DNA of 64,000 bases from Weissella muntiaci (GCF_008107635.1 NZ_SDGZ01000003.1:62001-126000), one strand, 5' to 3'. Counted from the stretch's first letter, positions 7,656 to 17,574 are shown. Notes: generated by a model not told the origin, from the sequence alone. Made by a program: numbers and translations.

Positions 7656-10361
7656 TTATTTAGCATCGTACCACGTTTTGCCTTCATGAGTTGCAACTTT
7701 TAATGGAACAGCTAGTTGCATCGCCGAATCCATTACACTAGGAATCAATTCTTCTAGTTCCGCCAACTCACTTGCGGGAGCTTCAAAAATTAATTCATCG
7801 TGTACTTGCAGGAGCATTTTGGCCTTTAGACCACGTTCCTGTAAGATCTTATTCATATTAATCATGGCGATCTTAATGATGTCCGCAGCTGATCCTTGAA
7901 TAGGTGAATTCATCGCAGTTCGTTCAGCAAATGATCGTAAGTTGAAATTCTTTGCTTTAATATCCGGTAGATAACGGCGCCGGTGAGCAATTGTCTCAAC
8001 GTATCCCAATTCTCGCGCTGATTCAATAATCTCTTCAGTCCATTTTCGAACGCCTGCATATTCATTCAAATAAGTCTCAATAATTTGCTTAGCTTCCTTA
8101 CGTGTAACACCAATGTTTCGTGCTAAGCCAAAGTCAGAGATACCATAGACAATTCCAAAATTAACCGCCTTAGCTTTGCGACGCATCTCAGCATCAACAG
8201 GCGTGTCATCTGCTAAACCAAAAATTCGACGAGCCGTTGCCGCGTGGATATCTTGATCGTCCCGGAAGGCCGCCTGCATTTCAGGATCACCGGTAATATG
8301 TGCCAATACACGCAATTCAATTTGCGAATAATCAGCTCCAATGATAATCCAATCTGGCTCACGCGGGATAAAGGCTTGTCGGATTCTACGACCTTCCTCA
8401 ACTCGCACGGGAATATTTTGCAAATTAGGATCAACTGAGGATAAACGACCAGTCTGTGTGAGCGTCTGAAGATAACGCGTATGCACCTTTGAGTCACTGC
8501 CATGAATGACGCGCAACAATCCTTCAATATATGTTGATTGGATCTTGGCTAATTGCCGATACATCAATATCGACTCAACGATTGGCACATCGGTCATTTG
8601 TTCAAGAACTTCAACACTCGTCGAGAAACCGGTCTTAGTCTTTTTCAACGGGGTCAGGCCCATCTCTTCAAATAAAATGACACCCAATTGCTTTGGTGAT
8701 TGTATATTGAATTCGTGACCAGCCTGTTGATAAATTCTCTGTTCGAGCTCAGATAAACGCTCAGTTAGTTTACTACGCATTTGCAGCAACCGCTCTGCGT
8801 CAACCTTGATTCCAGTGATTTCCATGTCCGCTAGCACAAAAGATAGTGGCAATTCAATTGTTTCATATAACTCTAATTGAGCATGTTCGTTCAACTTTTC
8901 AAATAATGGTTGAGCTAAAGAGCCAATTGCAAAAGCTTTTCGACCTAGATGTTCAAACAAATCTGCATCCATTTCAGGAATCTGGAACTTAGCACCCTTA
9001 CCGTAGACCTCTTCATCGGTTTTAACCGCAAAGAAGTTATTCTCGTGTGCTAATGCTCCCAAATCATTTTGATTATCGTTTGTATCCAATAAATATGACG
9101 CTAGCAATAAATCAAAATTCACATTCTTTAACGTAATTCCTAACCGATGAAGGGCCACAATCATCGCCTTGGCATTGAAGACATTCTTTTTTACCTGATC
9201 ATCATTCAAAATTTGATTAACCGGCGTTCTCTGTGTTAACAATTCAATATCACGTGAGGCAAAATAACCGTGAGCTTCATTCCCGATGACAAAGGCAACG
9301 GGAGCCGCTGTATGATAGTTTTCTCCGTCAAGCTCTAGGTAGAAGTCGATCTCTGCCCCTAGTTCCTCGATGGCACTGAGGTTTGTGACTGTTAATTCGC
9401 GGACATTTAATTCCGTATTAGTCATATTGACGCTCGTCTCACCCGCATCCGTCGAACCAGCTTCACCGATCACATAACCCATATTTGCAAGCTTAACGAG
9501 CTGCGCCTTGAAATCGAGATGTTGATAGAAAGGAACTAGCTCTTCATAGCGAATACCCTGGTAGTTTAGATCATCCAAGCTAATTTCAAGCGGTGCATCA
9601 ACTTCAATCGTGGCAAGCTCCCTTGATAAGAAAGCATCCTCTTTACCAGCGATGAGCTTTTCTTTCTGTTTAGAAGTCTTCATTTCATCAATTCGCTCAT
9701 ACATCTCTGGAATTGAATGATATTCCTTCATTAATTTAACGGCCGTCTTTGGACCAATACCAGCAACCCCAGGGTAGTTATCAGATGTGTCGCCTTGCAG
9801 ACCTTTAATATCAATGATTTGCTTTGGTGTCAAACCATCATATACTTCAGCGACCATTGCAGGCGTATAGTGGTCAACCTCTGAGATACCCTTTTTAGTT
9901 ACCCACACAGTGATGTCGTCTGAAACTAATTGTGTCATGTCTCGGTCACCAGTCACAATTGTAACTGCATAGCCAGCAGCCGCTCCCTTAGTAGCAATCG
10001 TCCCGATGATATCATCAGCTTCAAAACCTGGTAGCTGATAGTTCTTAATTCCATGTAATTCGACCATTTGTCGTAAAGGCTCAAACTGCTCAACCAATTC
10101 TGATGGTGTCGTGTCTCGATGTCCTTTATAGTCATCAAATTTTTCCGTTCTAAAGGTGGTCTTCCCTGCATCCCAAGCCACCAATGCTAAATCTGGTTGG
10201 AATGGGTCAACAATGCCATCTAGTAAGTTATTGAAACCGACTAGTGCATTCGTATGTAAACCTTCATGACTCAAGAAGCGGTCAACTTGATTAATTAGTG
10301 CGTAAAATGCCCGAAAGGCCAGAGAATTTCCATCAATTAAGAGTAATGTTGGTTTCGCCAT
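7656..10361 (-). CDS. polA: DNA polymerase I
   Basis: PolA fills gaps and removes RNA primers. The 901-residue protein has an N-terminal 5'-3' exonuclease domain (LLIDGNSLAFRAFYAL; GFEADDIIGT; VTGDRDMTQLV; QGDTSDNYPGVAGIGPKTA). Its middle 3'-5' exonuclease-like domain lacks the usual catalytic acidic motifs (around FYLELDGENYHTAAPV), as in Bacillus enzymes. The polymerase domain has motif A DYSQIELRVLAH, motif B RRKAKAVNFGIVYGIS and motif C QVHDELIFE. Proofreading is therefore probably absent. GAGGT precedes the ATG at 10361. Confidence 0.97.
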   Translation of the reverse strand: MAKPTLLLIDGNSLAFRAFYALINQVDRFLSHEGLHTNALVGFNNLLDGIVDPFQPDLALVAWDAGKTTFRTEKFDDYKGHRDTTPSELVEQFEPLRQMVELHGIKNYQLPGFEADDIIGTIATKGAAAGYAVTIVTGDRDMTQLVSDDITVWVTKKGISEVDHYTPAMVAEVYDGLTPKQIIDIKGLQGDTSDNYPGVAGIGPKTAVKLMKEYHSIPEMYERIDEMKTSKQKEKLIAGKEDAFLSRELATIEVDAPLEISLDDLNYQGIRYEELVPFYQHLDFKAQLVKLANMGYVIGEAGSTDAGETSVNMTNTELNVRELTVTNLSAIEELGAEIDFYLELDGENYHTAAPVAFVIGNEAHGYFASRDIELLTQRTPVNQILNDDQVKKNVFNAKAMIVALHRLGITLKNVNFDLLLASYLLDTNDNQNDLGALAHENNFFAVKTDEEVYGKGAKFQIPEMDADLFEHLGRKAFAIGSLAQPLFEKLNEHAQLELYETIELPLSFVLADMEITGIKVDAERLLQMRSKLTERLSELEQRIYQQAGHEFNIQSPKQLGVILFEEMGLTPLKKTKTGFSTSVEVLEQMTDVPIVESILMYRQLAKIQSTYIEGLLRVIHGSDSKVHTRYLQTLTQTGRLSSVDPNLQNIPVRVEEGRRIRQAFIPREPDWIIIGADYSQIELRVLAHITGDPEMQAAFRDDQDIHAATARRIFGLADDTPVDAEMRRKAKAVNFGIVYGISDFGLARNIGVTRKEAKQIIETYLNEYAGVRKWTEEIIESARELGYVETIAHRRRYLPDIKAKNFNLRSFAERTAMNSPIQGSAADIIKIAMINMNKILQERGLKAKMLLQVHDELIFEAPASELAELEELIPSVMDSAMQLAVPLKVATHEGKTWYDAK

Positions 10362-10391
10362 GTTATGACCTCTTCTTTTAGTGTTATTTCT

Positions 10392-10421
10392 ATTTTAACA
10401 AACTCCCCCGCATGAAACCAA
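10392..10421 (-). promoter_or_regulatory. Promoter of polA
   Basis: On the minus strand TTGGTT (10416-10421) and TAAAAT (10392-10397) are separated by 18 nt and lie about 30 nt upstream of the polA ATG. Confidence 0.6.
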
Positions 10422-10440
10422 TCTCAGCGCATCTGGCACA

Positions 10441-10476
10441 AAAAAAAAGAAGCTCATGTCGACCCACGAGCTTCTT
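10441..10476 (-). terminator. Terminator after the Bax-inhibitor-1 gene
   Basis: AAGAAGCTC / GAGCTTCTT forms a clean stem followed by an uninterrupted T run on the minus strand. Confidence 0.88.
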
Positions 10477-10487
10477 TTTAAACTTTA

Positions 10488-11198
10488 TTAGTCGCGTCCA
10501 CCAAACAAACGCAAGATGTAGATAAACAAATTGATGAAATCCATATAGAGACTTAATGCCCCTGAGACCGCCAAGCTTTGTTCTAAAGTAACTTGGCCTT
10601 GACCACCATGTTCAAGATACATCGCCTTCAACCGGTTCATATCGTATGCAGTTAATAGTCCAAAAACAATTACTCCAACAATTGAAAGGAAGAAGTATAC
10701 AACACTATTAAAGAAGAAAATGTTGATTATTCCACCAACAATTAAAGCAATCACACCACCAAACAGAATAGATCCCATTGATGCCATCGAACGCTTAGTT
10801 ACCAATCCGTAAATTGCCATACCAGCAAATAACAGTGCCGTGGTAGAAAGTGCCGCCGCAATCGTTGAAAGGTTATACATCAAACCAATCGTTGAGAAGA
10901 AAACCCCATTCAGAACAGAGTAACCCATTAACATACCAAATGCTTGTGCAGGATTCTGGAATACTCGTCTTGAGAAGATCCAAACGATTCCAAACATCAC
11001 TCCGAGCAAGGCCAACTGCGCAATCCCTGAACTAAACAGTACGATGATCTGTTGTCTGAAAATTGTTGCGCCTAGGTAAGCGGTAACTCCTGTAACAATT
11101 AAGGCTAACGCCATATAAGTGTACACTTTTTTAAAGAAGCTATTCAGTCCTGCTTTATCAGGATTAACAACTCGCATTTTTTGATTAAAATTATCCAT
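10488..11198 (-). CDS. Bax inhibitor-1/YccA family membrane protein
   Basis: The 236-residue protein has about seven membrane helices. It shows the BI-1 family pattern: an N-terminal FFKKVYTYMALALIVTGVTAYLG, a central GYSVLNGVFFSTIGLMY, FGLLTAYDMNRLK, and a C-terminal SGALSLYMDFINLFIYILRLF containing the conserved Asp. Bacterial members are pH-sensitive calcium leak channels in the one structurally studied case (B. subtilis YetJ); otherwise the physiological role is unclear. AGAGGGA precedes the ATG. The gene has its own promoter, overlapping the end of murC. Confidence 0.9.
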   Translation of the reverse strand: MDNFNQKMRVVNPDKAGLNSFFKKVYTYMALALIVTGVTAYLGATIFRQQIIVLFSSGIAQLALLGVMFGIVWIFSRRVFQNPAQAFGMLMGYSVLNGVFFSTIGLMYNLSTIAAALSTTALLFAGMAIYGLVTKRSMASMGSILFGGVIALIVGGIINIFFFNSVVYFFLSIVGVIVFGLLTAYDMNRLKAMYLEHGGQGQVTLEQSLAVSGALSLYMDFINLFIYILRLFGGRD

Positions 11199-11269
11199 AG
11201 CAATTCCCTCTTTCTACCTGAAATTTTCTTTCAGAAATGGACTTTGGGTGCCGTTATCCCCATGAAAAT

Positions 11270-11299
11270 ATTATAACGATATCTACGAATTACTGCAAA
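11270..11299 (-). promoter_or_regulatory. Promoter of the Bax-inhibitor-1 gene
   Basis: On the minus strand TTTGCA (11294-11299) and a perfect TATAAT (11270-11275) are spaced by 18 nt. The -35 box lies inside the last codons of murC. Confidence 0.7.
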
Positions 11300-12636
11300 T
11301 TGCTTTGCGTGTTCGCCAAGATCTTTTCGTACGCAAATTCTGTGTTTTGCAAATCACCGGCACCCATGAAAATAATGACACCATCTTCATGGTCCAACAA
11401 TGGTGCAACATTTGCTGGTGAGACAATTCCATTGAATTTCGCAATTTTAGCACCTAGATCAGCAGAAGAGATTGCCCCGGCCTGTTCCCGAGCTGAAGCA
11501 AAAATTTCTGTCAAATAAACTTTGTCCGCTAAATTTAGTGAACTTGCGAAATCATCTAAGTAAGCAATCGTCCGTGAGAATGTATGTGGTTGGAAGACTG
11601 CCACTAACTCACGCCCAGGATATTTCTGCCTTGCAGCATCCAAAGTTGCTGTAATTTCTGATGGATGATGCGCATAATCATCGATAATTGTGACCGGACC
11701 AATTTGCTTTTCAGTGAAACGCCGTTTAACACCCTTAAAGGTCAATAATTCTTGGCGAACAAGATCCATGTCGACTTCTTCCATATAAGCAATTGCAATT
11801 GTCGCAAGCGCATTCAAAATTCCATGTCGACCAAATAGCGGTACTGTGAAGCTTCCTAGGTTTTGATCATGATAAAAGACCGTAAATGTTGACCCAGTTG
11901 TACTTCGCTTAACATCACTTACATAGAAATCATCAGTTTCTGAATTTCCGCCGTAAAAGTGCACTGGCACTTTTACGTGTTCCGCTAATTTGCGTAGTTC
12001 GGGATCATCACCCCATGCAAGAATTCCTTTTTTAACCTTATTACCAAAATCTTCAAAGGCATCTCTAACATCGTCGACACCTGTATAGTAGTCTGGGTGA
12101 TCAAAATCAATGTTTGTCATAATGGCATAGTCTGGCGTATAGTCAGCAAAATGCCGGCGATACTCATCTGCCTCAAAGATGAAGAAACGAGCATCCTGAA
12201 TTCCCTTACCAGTACCATCACCAATCAAGTATGATGTAGGCGCGATTCTTGATAAGACGTGCGCTAACAGCCCAGTCGTTGATGTCTTTCCATGCGCACC
12301 AGCGACCCCAATTGACGTATATTGCTCAATAATTTGTTCGACCATTTCAGGATAGCTTAAAATAGTAACTTGATCTTCCAAAGCCAAGGCGGCCGCAACT
12401 TCAACCTGATCATCCGTAAACGCATTTCCGCGAATAATCGTCATACCAGGTTTAATATTATCAGCTGAAAATGAGTACATCTCAATTCCTGCATTTGCCA
12501 GTGGCTTTTGTGTGAATGTATATTCATCAATATCAGAGCCGGCAACATAATGGCCTTCGTCATGCAAAATGAGGGCCAAGGCACTCATTCCAGAACCTTT
12601 GATTCCAATAAAGTAGTAAGAAGCATCTTTATCCAT
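11290..12636 (-). CDS. murC: UDP-N-acetylmuramate--L-alanine ligase
   Basis: MurC adds the first amino acid of the peptidoglycan stem peptide in the cytoplasm, using ATP. The 448-residue protein shows the UDP-MurNAc-binding opening [16 protein letters not shown] (residues 9-24), the ATP loop [10 protein letters not shown] (111-120), [22 protein letters not shown], and [10 protein letters not shown] in the Mur ligase C-terminal domain. Length is standard. A terminator separates it from ytpR and the small gene upstream, so murC may have its own promoter in the 50-nt gap. An AAGGAT ribosome site precedes the ATG. Confidence 0.96.
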   Translation of the reverse strand: MDKDASYYFIGIKGSGMSALALILHDEGHYVAGSDIDEYTFTQKPLANAGIEMYSFSADNIKPGMTIIRGNAFTDDQVEVAAALALEDQVTILSYPEMVEQIIEQYTSIGVAGAHGKTSTTGLLAHVLSRIAPTSYLIGDGTGKGIQDARFFIFEADEYRRHFADYTPDYAIMTNIDFDHPDYYTGVDDVRDAFEDFGNKVKKGILAWGDDPELRKLAEHVKVPVHFYGGNSETDDFYVSDVKRSTTGSTFTVFYHDQNLGSFTVPLFGRHGILNALATIAIAYMEEVDMDLVRQELLTFKGVKRRFTEKQIGPVTIIDDYAHHPSEITATLDAARQKYPGRELVAVFQPHTFSRTIAYLDDFASSLNLADKVYLTEIFASAREQAGAISSADLGAKIAKFNGIVSPANVAPLLDHEDGVIIFMGAGDLQNTEFAYEKILANTQSNLQ

Positions 12637-12658
12637 TATTTTATCCTTATCTCCATAT

Positions 12659-12682
12659 TAAAAAGTCCGTCCTAAGACAGAC
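12659..12682 (-). terminator. Small terminator between the 120-aa gene and murC
   Basis: On the minus strand GTCTGTC / GACGGAC, with a TTAG loop, is followed by TTTTTAAT. The stem has 7 bp with one wobble pair and lies just before murC, so it may be a partial terminator or attenuator. Confidence 0.6.
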
Positions 12683-12686
12683 CATT

Positions 12687-13049
12687 TTATCCAAAATAGT
12701 TATGATCATTCTCTTTACTGGCAACACGGTTTTCTTCGCTTAGGATATCATCCAAGCTCAAACCCAAGCCCGTCGTAATCTTTGGGATTTTCTTACTATT
12801 TTGATCCTTGCTCTTTACAGCCTTAGATTTCGGCTTATCTTTTAATGGCTCAACGACTGGTCGCGTCATTTCTGATTGAGCTTCATCGCTGGCATCCTGT
12901 AAGTGATCTAGATCAATTAAGTCATGCGTTACAACATCATCTGCCAATAAAATATAGCTCACCTTATTAGCCATTAATTGATCAACAAAAGGCTGTTTTG
13001 AATTTGCTAAATTCTCATAATAAACAATTGGTCTTGGTGTTATCATCAT
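12687..13049 (-). CDS. Hypothetical protein between ytpR and murC
   Basis: The protein has 120 residues from MMITPRPIVYYENLANSKQ, chosen for the GGGGTGGT ribosome site; the longer frame overlaps ytpR. The N-terminal half is ordered (FVDQLMANKVSYILLADDVV). The C-terminal half is charged and probably disordered (KDKPKSKAVKSKDQNSKK), ending in a short SLDDILSEENR helix. In other lactobacilli this slot between ytpR and murC often holds an FtsK/SftA-type translocase gene, which I do not see here. I do not recognise a family. The start overlaps no neighbour but lies only 13 nt after the ytpR stop, so co-transcription is likely. Confidence 0.7.
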   Translation of the reverse strand: MMITPRPIVYYENLANSKQPFVDQLMANKVSYILLADDVVTHDLIDLDHLQDASDEAQSEMTRPVVEPLKDKPKSKAVKSKDQNSKKIPKITTGLGLSLDDILSEENRVASKENDHNYFG

Positions 13050-13062
13050 ACCACCCCATACA

Positions 13063-13704
13063 TTAATTGAAGATGGCTTGAGCGGAAGCACTCATTCGAT
13101 CAAAGGGTGTTCCAACGACCGCAAAATCTGCTGGTAAGATCATCGCCCCAGGAACTTGTGGTGCATTCGGCAAATTCAATTCTCGTCCAGATACAATCAT
13201 CCCGTTTGAAGGTATTCCACGTAGTTCACCGGGCCAAATGATCAAGCCCGATGGCATCATTGCGCCAACTTTAGCAACAACAACAGTAATACCGACTGCC
13301 ATATTTGGTGAACCAGACACAATTTGCAAACGCTGATCATTATCAATCACAGTCGTCGTAATTTGCAAATGATCAGAATCAGGATGTGGCGTCATGCTTT
13401 CAACATAGCCAATTACAAATTTAGGCTCCGGGTCGGCAACTAAATCACCGGGAAAGTCCAAAGAAATCATTGTTTCATTAAGCGTTGCTACCTGTTCAGT
13501 GGATAAAACAACTGGCCCAGCAATCCCTGATAGATCCAACAACGTACTTGCTTCTGCAAAATTAACACCGATTAGTTGACCGGCGCCATCTTCGATACGC
13601 GTGACATTTCCTTTTTGCTTAATAATTTTTTGTTCCGTAGCTGGCGCAGTTAACACCACCAGCATATCGCCCATTGCGGCACGATTATAACTTGCAATTA
13701 ACAT
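13063..13704 (-). CDS. ytpR: YtpR-family tRNA-binding-domain protein
   Basis: This 213-residue protein has an N-terminal DUF4479 domain (about 1-90, starting MLIASYNRAAMGDMLVV) and a C-terminal EMAP/OB-fold tRNA-binding domain (about 95-205) with the GYVESMTPHPDSDHLQITT and QIVSGSPNMAVGITVVVAKVGAMMPSG segments. This domain resembles the N-terminus of the phenylalanyl-tRNA synthetase beta subunit. A general nucleic-acid or tRNA-binding role is assumed for the family. It follows the M42 peptidase gene by 18 nt in the same operon. Confidence 0.88.
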   Translation of the reverse strand: MLIASYNRAAMGDMLVVLTAPATEQKIIKQKGNVTRIEDGAGQLIGVNFAEASTLLDLSGIAGPVVLSTEQVATLNETMISLDFPGDLVADPEPKFVIGYVESMTPHPDSDHLQITTTVIDNDQRLQIVSGSPNMAVGITVVVAKVGAMMPSGLIIWPGELRGIPSNGMIVSGRELNLPNAPQVPGAMILPADFAVVGTPFDRMSASAQAIFN

Positions 13705-13722
13705 AAATAACTCTCCGTTTTT

Positions 13723-14796
13723 TTAATCCCCATAAACGATGGTATCAACAGTTGTACGATCTAAGCGTTCTGCCAAAATCTCAACTAAGGCCTGAGCCGC
13801 TTCAAAGTCAGCAATTGACCAAACTGTTTGATGGGTATGAATGTACCGTGATACGACACCTAAAGCAACTGCTGGAATTCCAAAATTCTCAGATTGAGCT
13901 GCACGCGCATCGGTCCCACCTTGTGCCACAAAATACTGTAGCGGTATTCCGGCATCGCTTGCTGTGTCTAAGATAAATTCCTTAAGTCGAAGTGGCATGA
14001 TGACCCCCGGATCAAAGACTCTTAGAATTGTCCCTTGATCAAGTTGCCCTTGTCCAGACGCACTTCGAATATCATCAGCGGCCGATGAATCCAACGCAAA
14101 GAAAAGATCTGGTTGTAGTTGATGCACGGCCGGAGCAACACCACGAGTGCCGACCTCTTCCTGAACATTGGCGCCCATGATCAACTCATTTGGTAGAGCC
14201 TTGCCACGTAAATTCTCAAGTGCATTCAAGATCGTAACCAGACCAAAACGATTATCCCAACTTTTTGAAACAACTCGTTTTCCATTGGCTAACTTAACAG
14301 TCTTAACATCTGGAACAATAAAATCACCTGGACGTACACCGGTCGCAATTGCGTCTGCGTAATCAACAAAACCTCCGTCGAAGAGGATATCATTTGTTTG
14401 CAACTGTCGGTTGGCACCTTCACCCCGCAAAAGATGTGGCGATACGGACGATGAAATTACCGGAAACGTCTGGTTTCTAGTAAAAAGCGTAAACCGTTGC
14501 GCTGATACCGTATAAGGATTCCAACCACCAACTGCCCGAACTTCTAACATCCCCCGTTCAGTTACCTTAATTACGATGAAACCGACTTCATCCAAATGCG
14601 CACCGAACATCACTCTTGGGGCTTGTTTGTCAGAGTTCTCGCGTATGCCGTAAAGGCCACCCAAACCATTCTGCTCAATTCGATCAACTAGTGGTGTTAA
14701 GTCCTCACGAAAGGCGCGGCGCACAAGCTGCTCTTGCCCTGAGGTGCCTTGCAATTCAGTATATTTAACAATTCTTTCCCAAACTCGATCTTCCAT
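13723..14796 (-). CDS. pepA: M42-family glutamyl aminopeptidase/endoglucanase-like
   Basis: This 357-residue metallopeptidase contains the M42 metal-ligand segments MFGAHLDEVGF (His and catalytic Asp), SKSWDNRFGL (bridging Asp), NVQEEVGTRG (catalytic and metal Glu), FALDSSAADD and YIHTHQTVWS (metal His). These enzymes trim N-terminal residues from peptides as large dodecamers; in lactic acid bacteria the family includes the glutamyl aminopeptidase PepA. Exact specificity is inferred. It sits between udk and ytpR in a minus-strand operon. Confidence 0.88.
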   Translation of the reverse strand: MEDRVWERIVKYTELQGTSGQEQLVRRAFREDLTPLVDRIEQNGLGGLYGIRENSDKQAPRVMFGAHLDEVGFIVIKVTERGMLEVRAVGGWNPYTVSAQRFTLFTRNQTFPVISSSVSPHLLRGEGANRQLQTNDILFDGGFVDYADAIATGVRPGDFIVPDVKTVKLANGKRVVSKSWDNRFGLVTILNALENLRGKALPNELIMGANVQEEVGTRGVAPAVHQLQPDLFFALDSSAADDIRSASGQGQLDQGTILRVFDPGVIMPLRLKEFILDTASDAGIPLQYFVAQGGTDARAAQSENFGIPAVALGVVSRYIHTHQTVWSIADFEAAQALVEILAERLDRTTVDTIVYGD

Positions 14797-14810
14797 GCCA
14801 TACCTACTTC

Positions 14811-15452
14811 CTAGCGACTGGCCGCAACTCGTAGCAATATATCGCGAATTTGTGCTTCTAACATATTTATTCCAACTTTGTTGGCACCGCCTTCTGGCAA
14901 AATGATGTCAGCATAACGCTTTGATGGCTCGACAAACTGATGATACATTGGCTTAACGGTCTCTAAGTACTGTTCGATAACTGTCTCAGCCGTTCGTCCA
15001 CGTTCTGCAACATCACGTTGTAATCTTCGAATAAAACGCAAATCATCATCAGTGTCGACAAAAATCTTAATATCCAGCAAATCACGCACAGCTGGGTCAA
15101 CAAACAACAAAACGCCTTCTAAAATAATTACATCAGCAGGTTCTATCGTGACAGTCTCCGCTGCTCGTGTATGATGACTGTAATCATACGTTGGTAGCTC
15201 AATTGTCTCGCCAGCTAATAACTGCTTAACTTGGTGAATTAATAATTCATGGTCAAATGCATCCGGGTGGTCATAATTAGTCTTAACCCGTTCTTCAATA
15301 ATCTTGTCACTTTGATCTTTGTAATAAGCGTCTTGCGGAATCATCACAACTGATTCACCTTGTAAACGCTCAATAATATCCCGGCTGACAGTCGTCTTTC
15401 CAGAGCCTGAACCACCGGTAACACCAATAACTACGGGACGTGCATCTAACAT
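14811..15452 (-). CDS. udk: Uridine kinase
   Basis: Udk phosphorylates uridine and cytidine with ATP or GTP in pyrimidine salvage. The 213-residue protein has the P-loop GVTGGSGSGKTTVS (about residues 9-22), the substrate segment QDAYYKDQSD, YDHPDAFDHELL, YDYSHHTR and the lid RRLQRDVAERGR. Length and order are canonical. It lies 24 nt downstream of phoR and 15 nt upstream of the M42 peptidase gene, so it probably shares their transcript. Confidence 0.94.
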   Translation of the reverse strand: MLDARPVVIGVTGGSGSGKTTVSRDIIERLQGESVVMIPQDAYYKDQSDKIIEERVKTNYDHPDAFDHELLIHQVKQLLAGETIELPTYDYSHHTRAAETVTIEPADVIILEGVLLFVDPAVRDLLDIKIFVDTDDDLRFIRRLQRDVAERGRTAETVIEQYLETVKPMYHQFVEPSKRYADIILPEGGANKVGINMLEAQIRDILLRVAASR

Positions 15453-15475
15453 TTTCTTTTTTCCTAACTATATAA

Positions 15476-16849
15476 CTATTTATTTAAAGGTAACACAACG
15501 GTCATGGTTGTTCCAACGCCAACTTGTGAGTCAACAGTGACAGTTCCATCAGCTTGATCGATCAAATTTTGAATAATTGATAAACCTAAGCCGGTCCCTG
15601 CAATCTGTTTCTGACGTGATTTATCAACTCGATAAAAGCGTTCAAAAATTCGCGCTTGCTCTTCGCTTGAAATTCCAAGACCGGTATCTTTAACTTGCAA
15701 GGTTAAAATCATATTTGAAACATGTGCATACACATCAATTTTACCATTTTGACGATTATATTTAACAGCATTCGTGATCAAATTATTTAAAATTTGGTAA
15801 ATTGGTTCAACCGTATAATCAACCGTCAAATGTTGATTAATGTGATCCACGACTTGCAAATTCTGCTCTTTAATCCGGCGTTCTTCACTTCGAATAATAT
15901 CTTGACTGATATTAGCAAGTTTAATTGGTTCGCGCTGTTTTGTATGTAAGTTATTTTTTGCGAGAGTCAGAATATCTTCCGTTAACGCCAATAAGCGCTT
16001 AGTCTCGCTTTGAATAATCTCGAGGAATTCTTGCCGAACCTCAACATCGTCTGCTGCACCAGCCAATAGGGTTTCCACGAACCCTGAAATTGCGGTTAAG
16101 GGCGTCCTCAATTCGTGCGAGGCGTTTGCTACGAAATCGTTTTGTCCATTCTGCAACCGTGTCAAATCAGTAATGTCGTAAAGCAAAACCAATAGAGCGA
16201 AATGGTTCGAACGAGTTCGGTAATAAACCGTCGTTACGTCAAGGACCTTCGCTTGACCACTGCTTTGGGCATTAATTTGTTCGCGCCCCGGCTCATGATC
16301 AGCTAACCCTCGCTCAATCATGCTTAGTAGTTGGTGCTGTTGGATAATATCATCATATGCTTTATCAACACTTGATCGTTCTAACCCAAGCACATCAGCC
16401 GCACGATCATTAATCATACTTAATCGGCGATCAGCTTCAATCTGGAGCACCCCAATCGGCAGGTTTGCCAACAACGTCTGTAGAGTAGCGTCTTGTTGCT
16501 GCAATTGCTTTAGATGTTGTGTATTTACTGACTGAACTGCATTAATCGCCTGCGCCAGCTTGTAATAGTCATCATTAGGCTTCAGCAAAATCAAGCCATC
16601 ATTAGTTGTCGCCCCCTGCAAGAGTTCGAGTTTGGCCATGATTAGTGCTAATTGATCAATTCGCTTTTTTTCGCGATATGCCATTACGCCGCCACCAAAT
16701 GCCGCAAAGAAAAAAACAATTATAATAACTTCAGACCAATTAATTTCATTTAAAATTGAACTACTTTTAATCAAAATTTCAAGGAATAACAAGGTTGCTA
16801 GCAAACCGGCGATGAAAATTTGAACAAAACGTTTAAAAAATGTTACCAC
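15476..16849 (-). CDS. phoR: PhoR-type sensor histidine kinase
   Basis: The 457-residue kinase has two membrane helices at the N-terminus (about 10-30 and 38-57) with almost no extracellular loop. These are followed by a PAS domain (about 105-210, VLQIEADRRLSMINDRAADVLG), the HisKA dimerisation helix with the phosphoacceptor in NASHELRTPLTAISG (about residue 245), and a HATPase with NLITNAVKYN, VKDTGLGI, FERFYRVDKSR and GTGLGLSI. The lack of a sensing loop suggests intramembrane or intracellular sensing, or input from partner proteins. It overlaps the response regulator stop by one nucleotide (TAATG). Confidence 0.92.
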   Translation of the reverse strand: MVTFFKRFVQIFIAGLLATLLFLEILIKSSSILNEINWSEVIIIVFFFAAFGGGVMAYREKKRIDQLALIMAKLELLQGATTNDGLILLKPNDDYYKLAQAINAVQSVNTQHLKQLQQQDATLQTLLANLPIGVLQIEADRRLSMINDRAADVLGLERSSVDKAYDDIIQQHQLLSMIERGLADHEPGREQINAQSSGQAKVLDVTTVYYRTRSNHFALLVLLYDITDLTRLQNGQNDFVANASHELRTPLTAISGFVETLLAGAADDVEVRQEFLEIIQSETKRLLALTEDILTLAKNNLHTKQREPIKLANISQDIIRSEERRIKEQNLQVVDHINQHLTVDYTVEPIYQILNNLITNAVKYNRQNGKIDVYAHVSNMILTLQVKDTGLGISSEEQARIFERFYRVDKSRQKQIAGTGLGLSIIQNLIDQADGTVTVDSQVGVGTTMTVVLPLNK

Positions 16850-17574
16850 TATTCATCCCCCAAACCATTTGTATTGAAACGATATCCAAAGCCTCGTACT
16901 GTTTGCAACATCACTGGATGCTTTGGATCGATTTCCAATTTGTCGCGTAAGTGAGAAATATGCATGTCAACCATCCTAGTATCTGGACCGGTTTCTTTAA
17001 AGTCCCACACACCGTCTAGAATATTTTCGCGGGCCAACACTCGATTTGAACGCGCCACTAAATAAACTAATAATTCGTATTCTTTCGGTGTCAATTTCAC
17101 TAACACACCATTCTTTTGCACAACCAACTTATCGTAATCAATCGTAATTGATCCAATTCTAGTGATATTGTCAGAACTATCTGTGCTTTCGACAACATTA
17201 CTAGATTTGTCAAAACGCCGTAGTACGGCCCTAATTCGGGCAATTACTTCCCGCGGACTGAACGGCTTTGTTATATAGTCGTCAGCACCGATTTCCAAAC
17301 CAAGAATTTTATCTATTTCTTCATCTAAGGCAGTCACCAAAATAATGGGGATCTGGTTCCCTTTACCACGTAGCTCTTTGGTTACATCAATCCCAGATTT
17401 AATTGGTAACATAACATCTAAGAGCACGATGTCCAAGTCGGGGGTTGTTTCAATCATTTTCTGCGCATCGGGGCCATTTGTGGCTGTTAAAACATCAAAT
17501 TCATTTTTTTGTAAATTATAGGACATCAAGGTTACTAGTGATGGTTCATCGTCAACAATTAAAACTTTTGTCAT
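16849..17574 (-). CDS. phoP: PhoP-type response regulator (OmpR family)
   Basis: The 241-residue regulator has a receiver domain (1-120) with acidic pocket VDDEPSL, the phosphoacceptor Asp in VLLDVMLP (about residue 54), and YITKPFSPRE with the conserved Lys. A winged-helix DNA-binding domain follows (about 140-235: LTPKEYELLVYLVARSNRVLARE, TRMVDMHISHLRDKLE, TVRGFGYRF). It pairs with the kinase encoded next. Phosphate-response PhoP and cell-wall WalR are close relatives; the downstream udk context does not settle the signal. Confidence 0.93.
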   Translation of the reverse strand: MTKVLIVDDEPSLVTLMSYNLQKNEFDVLTATNGPDAQKMIETTPDLDIVLLDVMLPIKSGIDVTKELRGKGNQIPIILVTALDEEIDKILGLEIGADDYITKPFSPREVIARIRAVLRRFDKSSNVVESTDSSDNITRIGSITIDYDKLVVQKNGVLVKLTPKEYELLVYLVARSNRVLARENILDGVWDFKETGPDTRMVDMHISHLRDKLEIDPKHPVMLQTVRGFGYRFNTNGLGDE

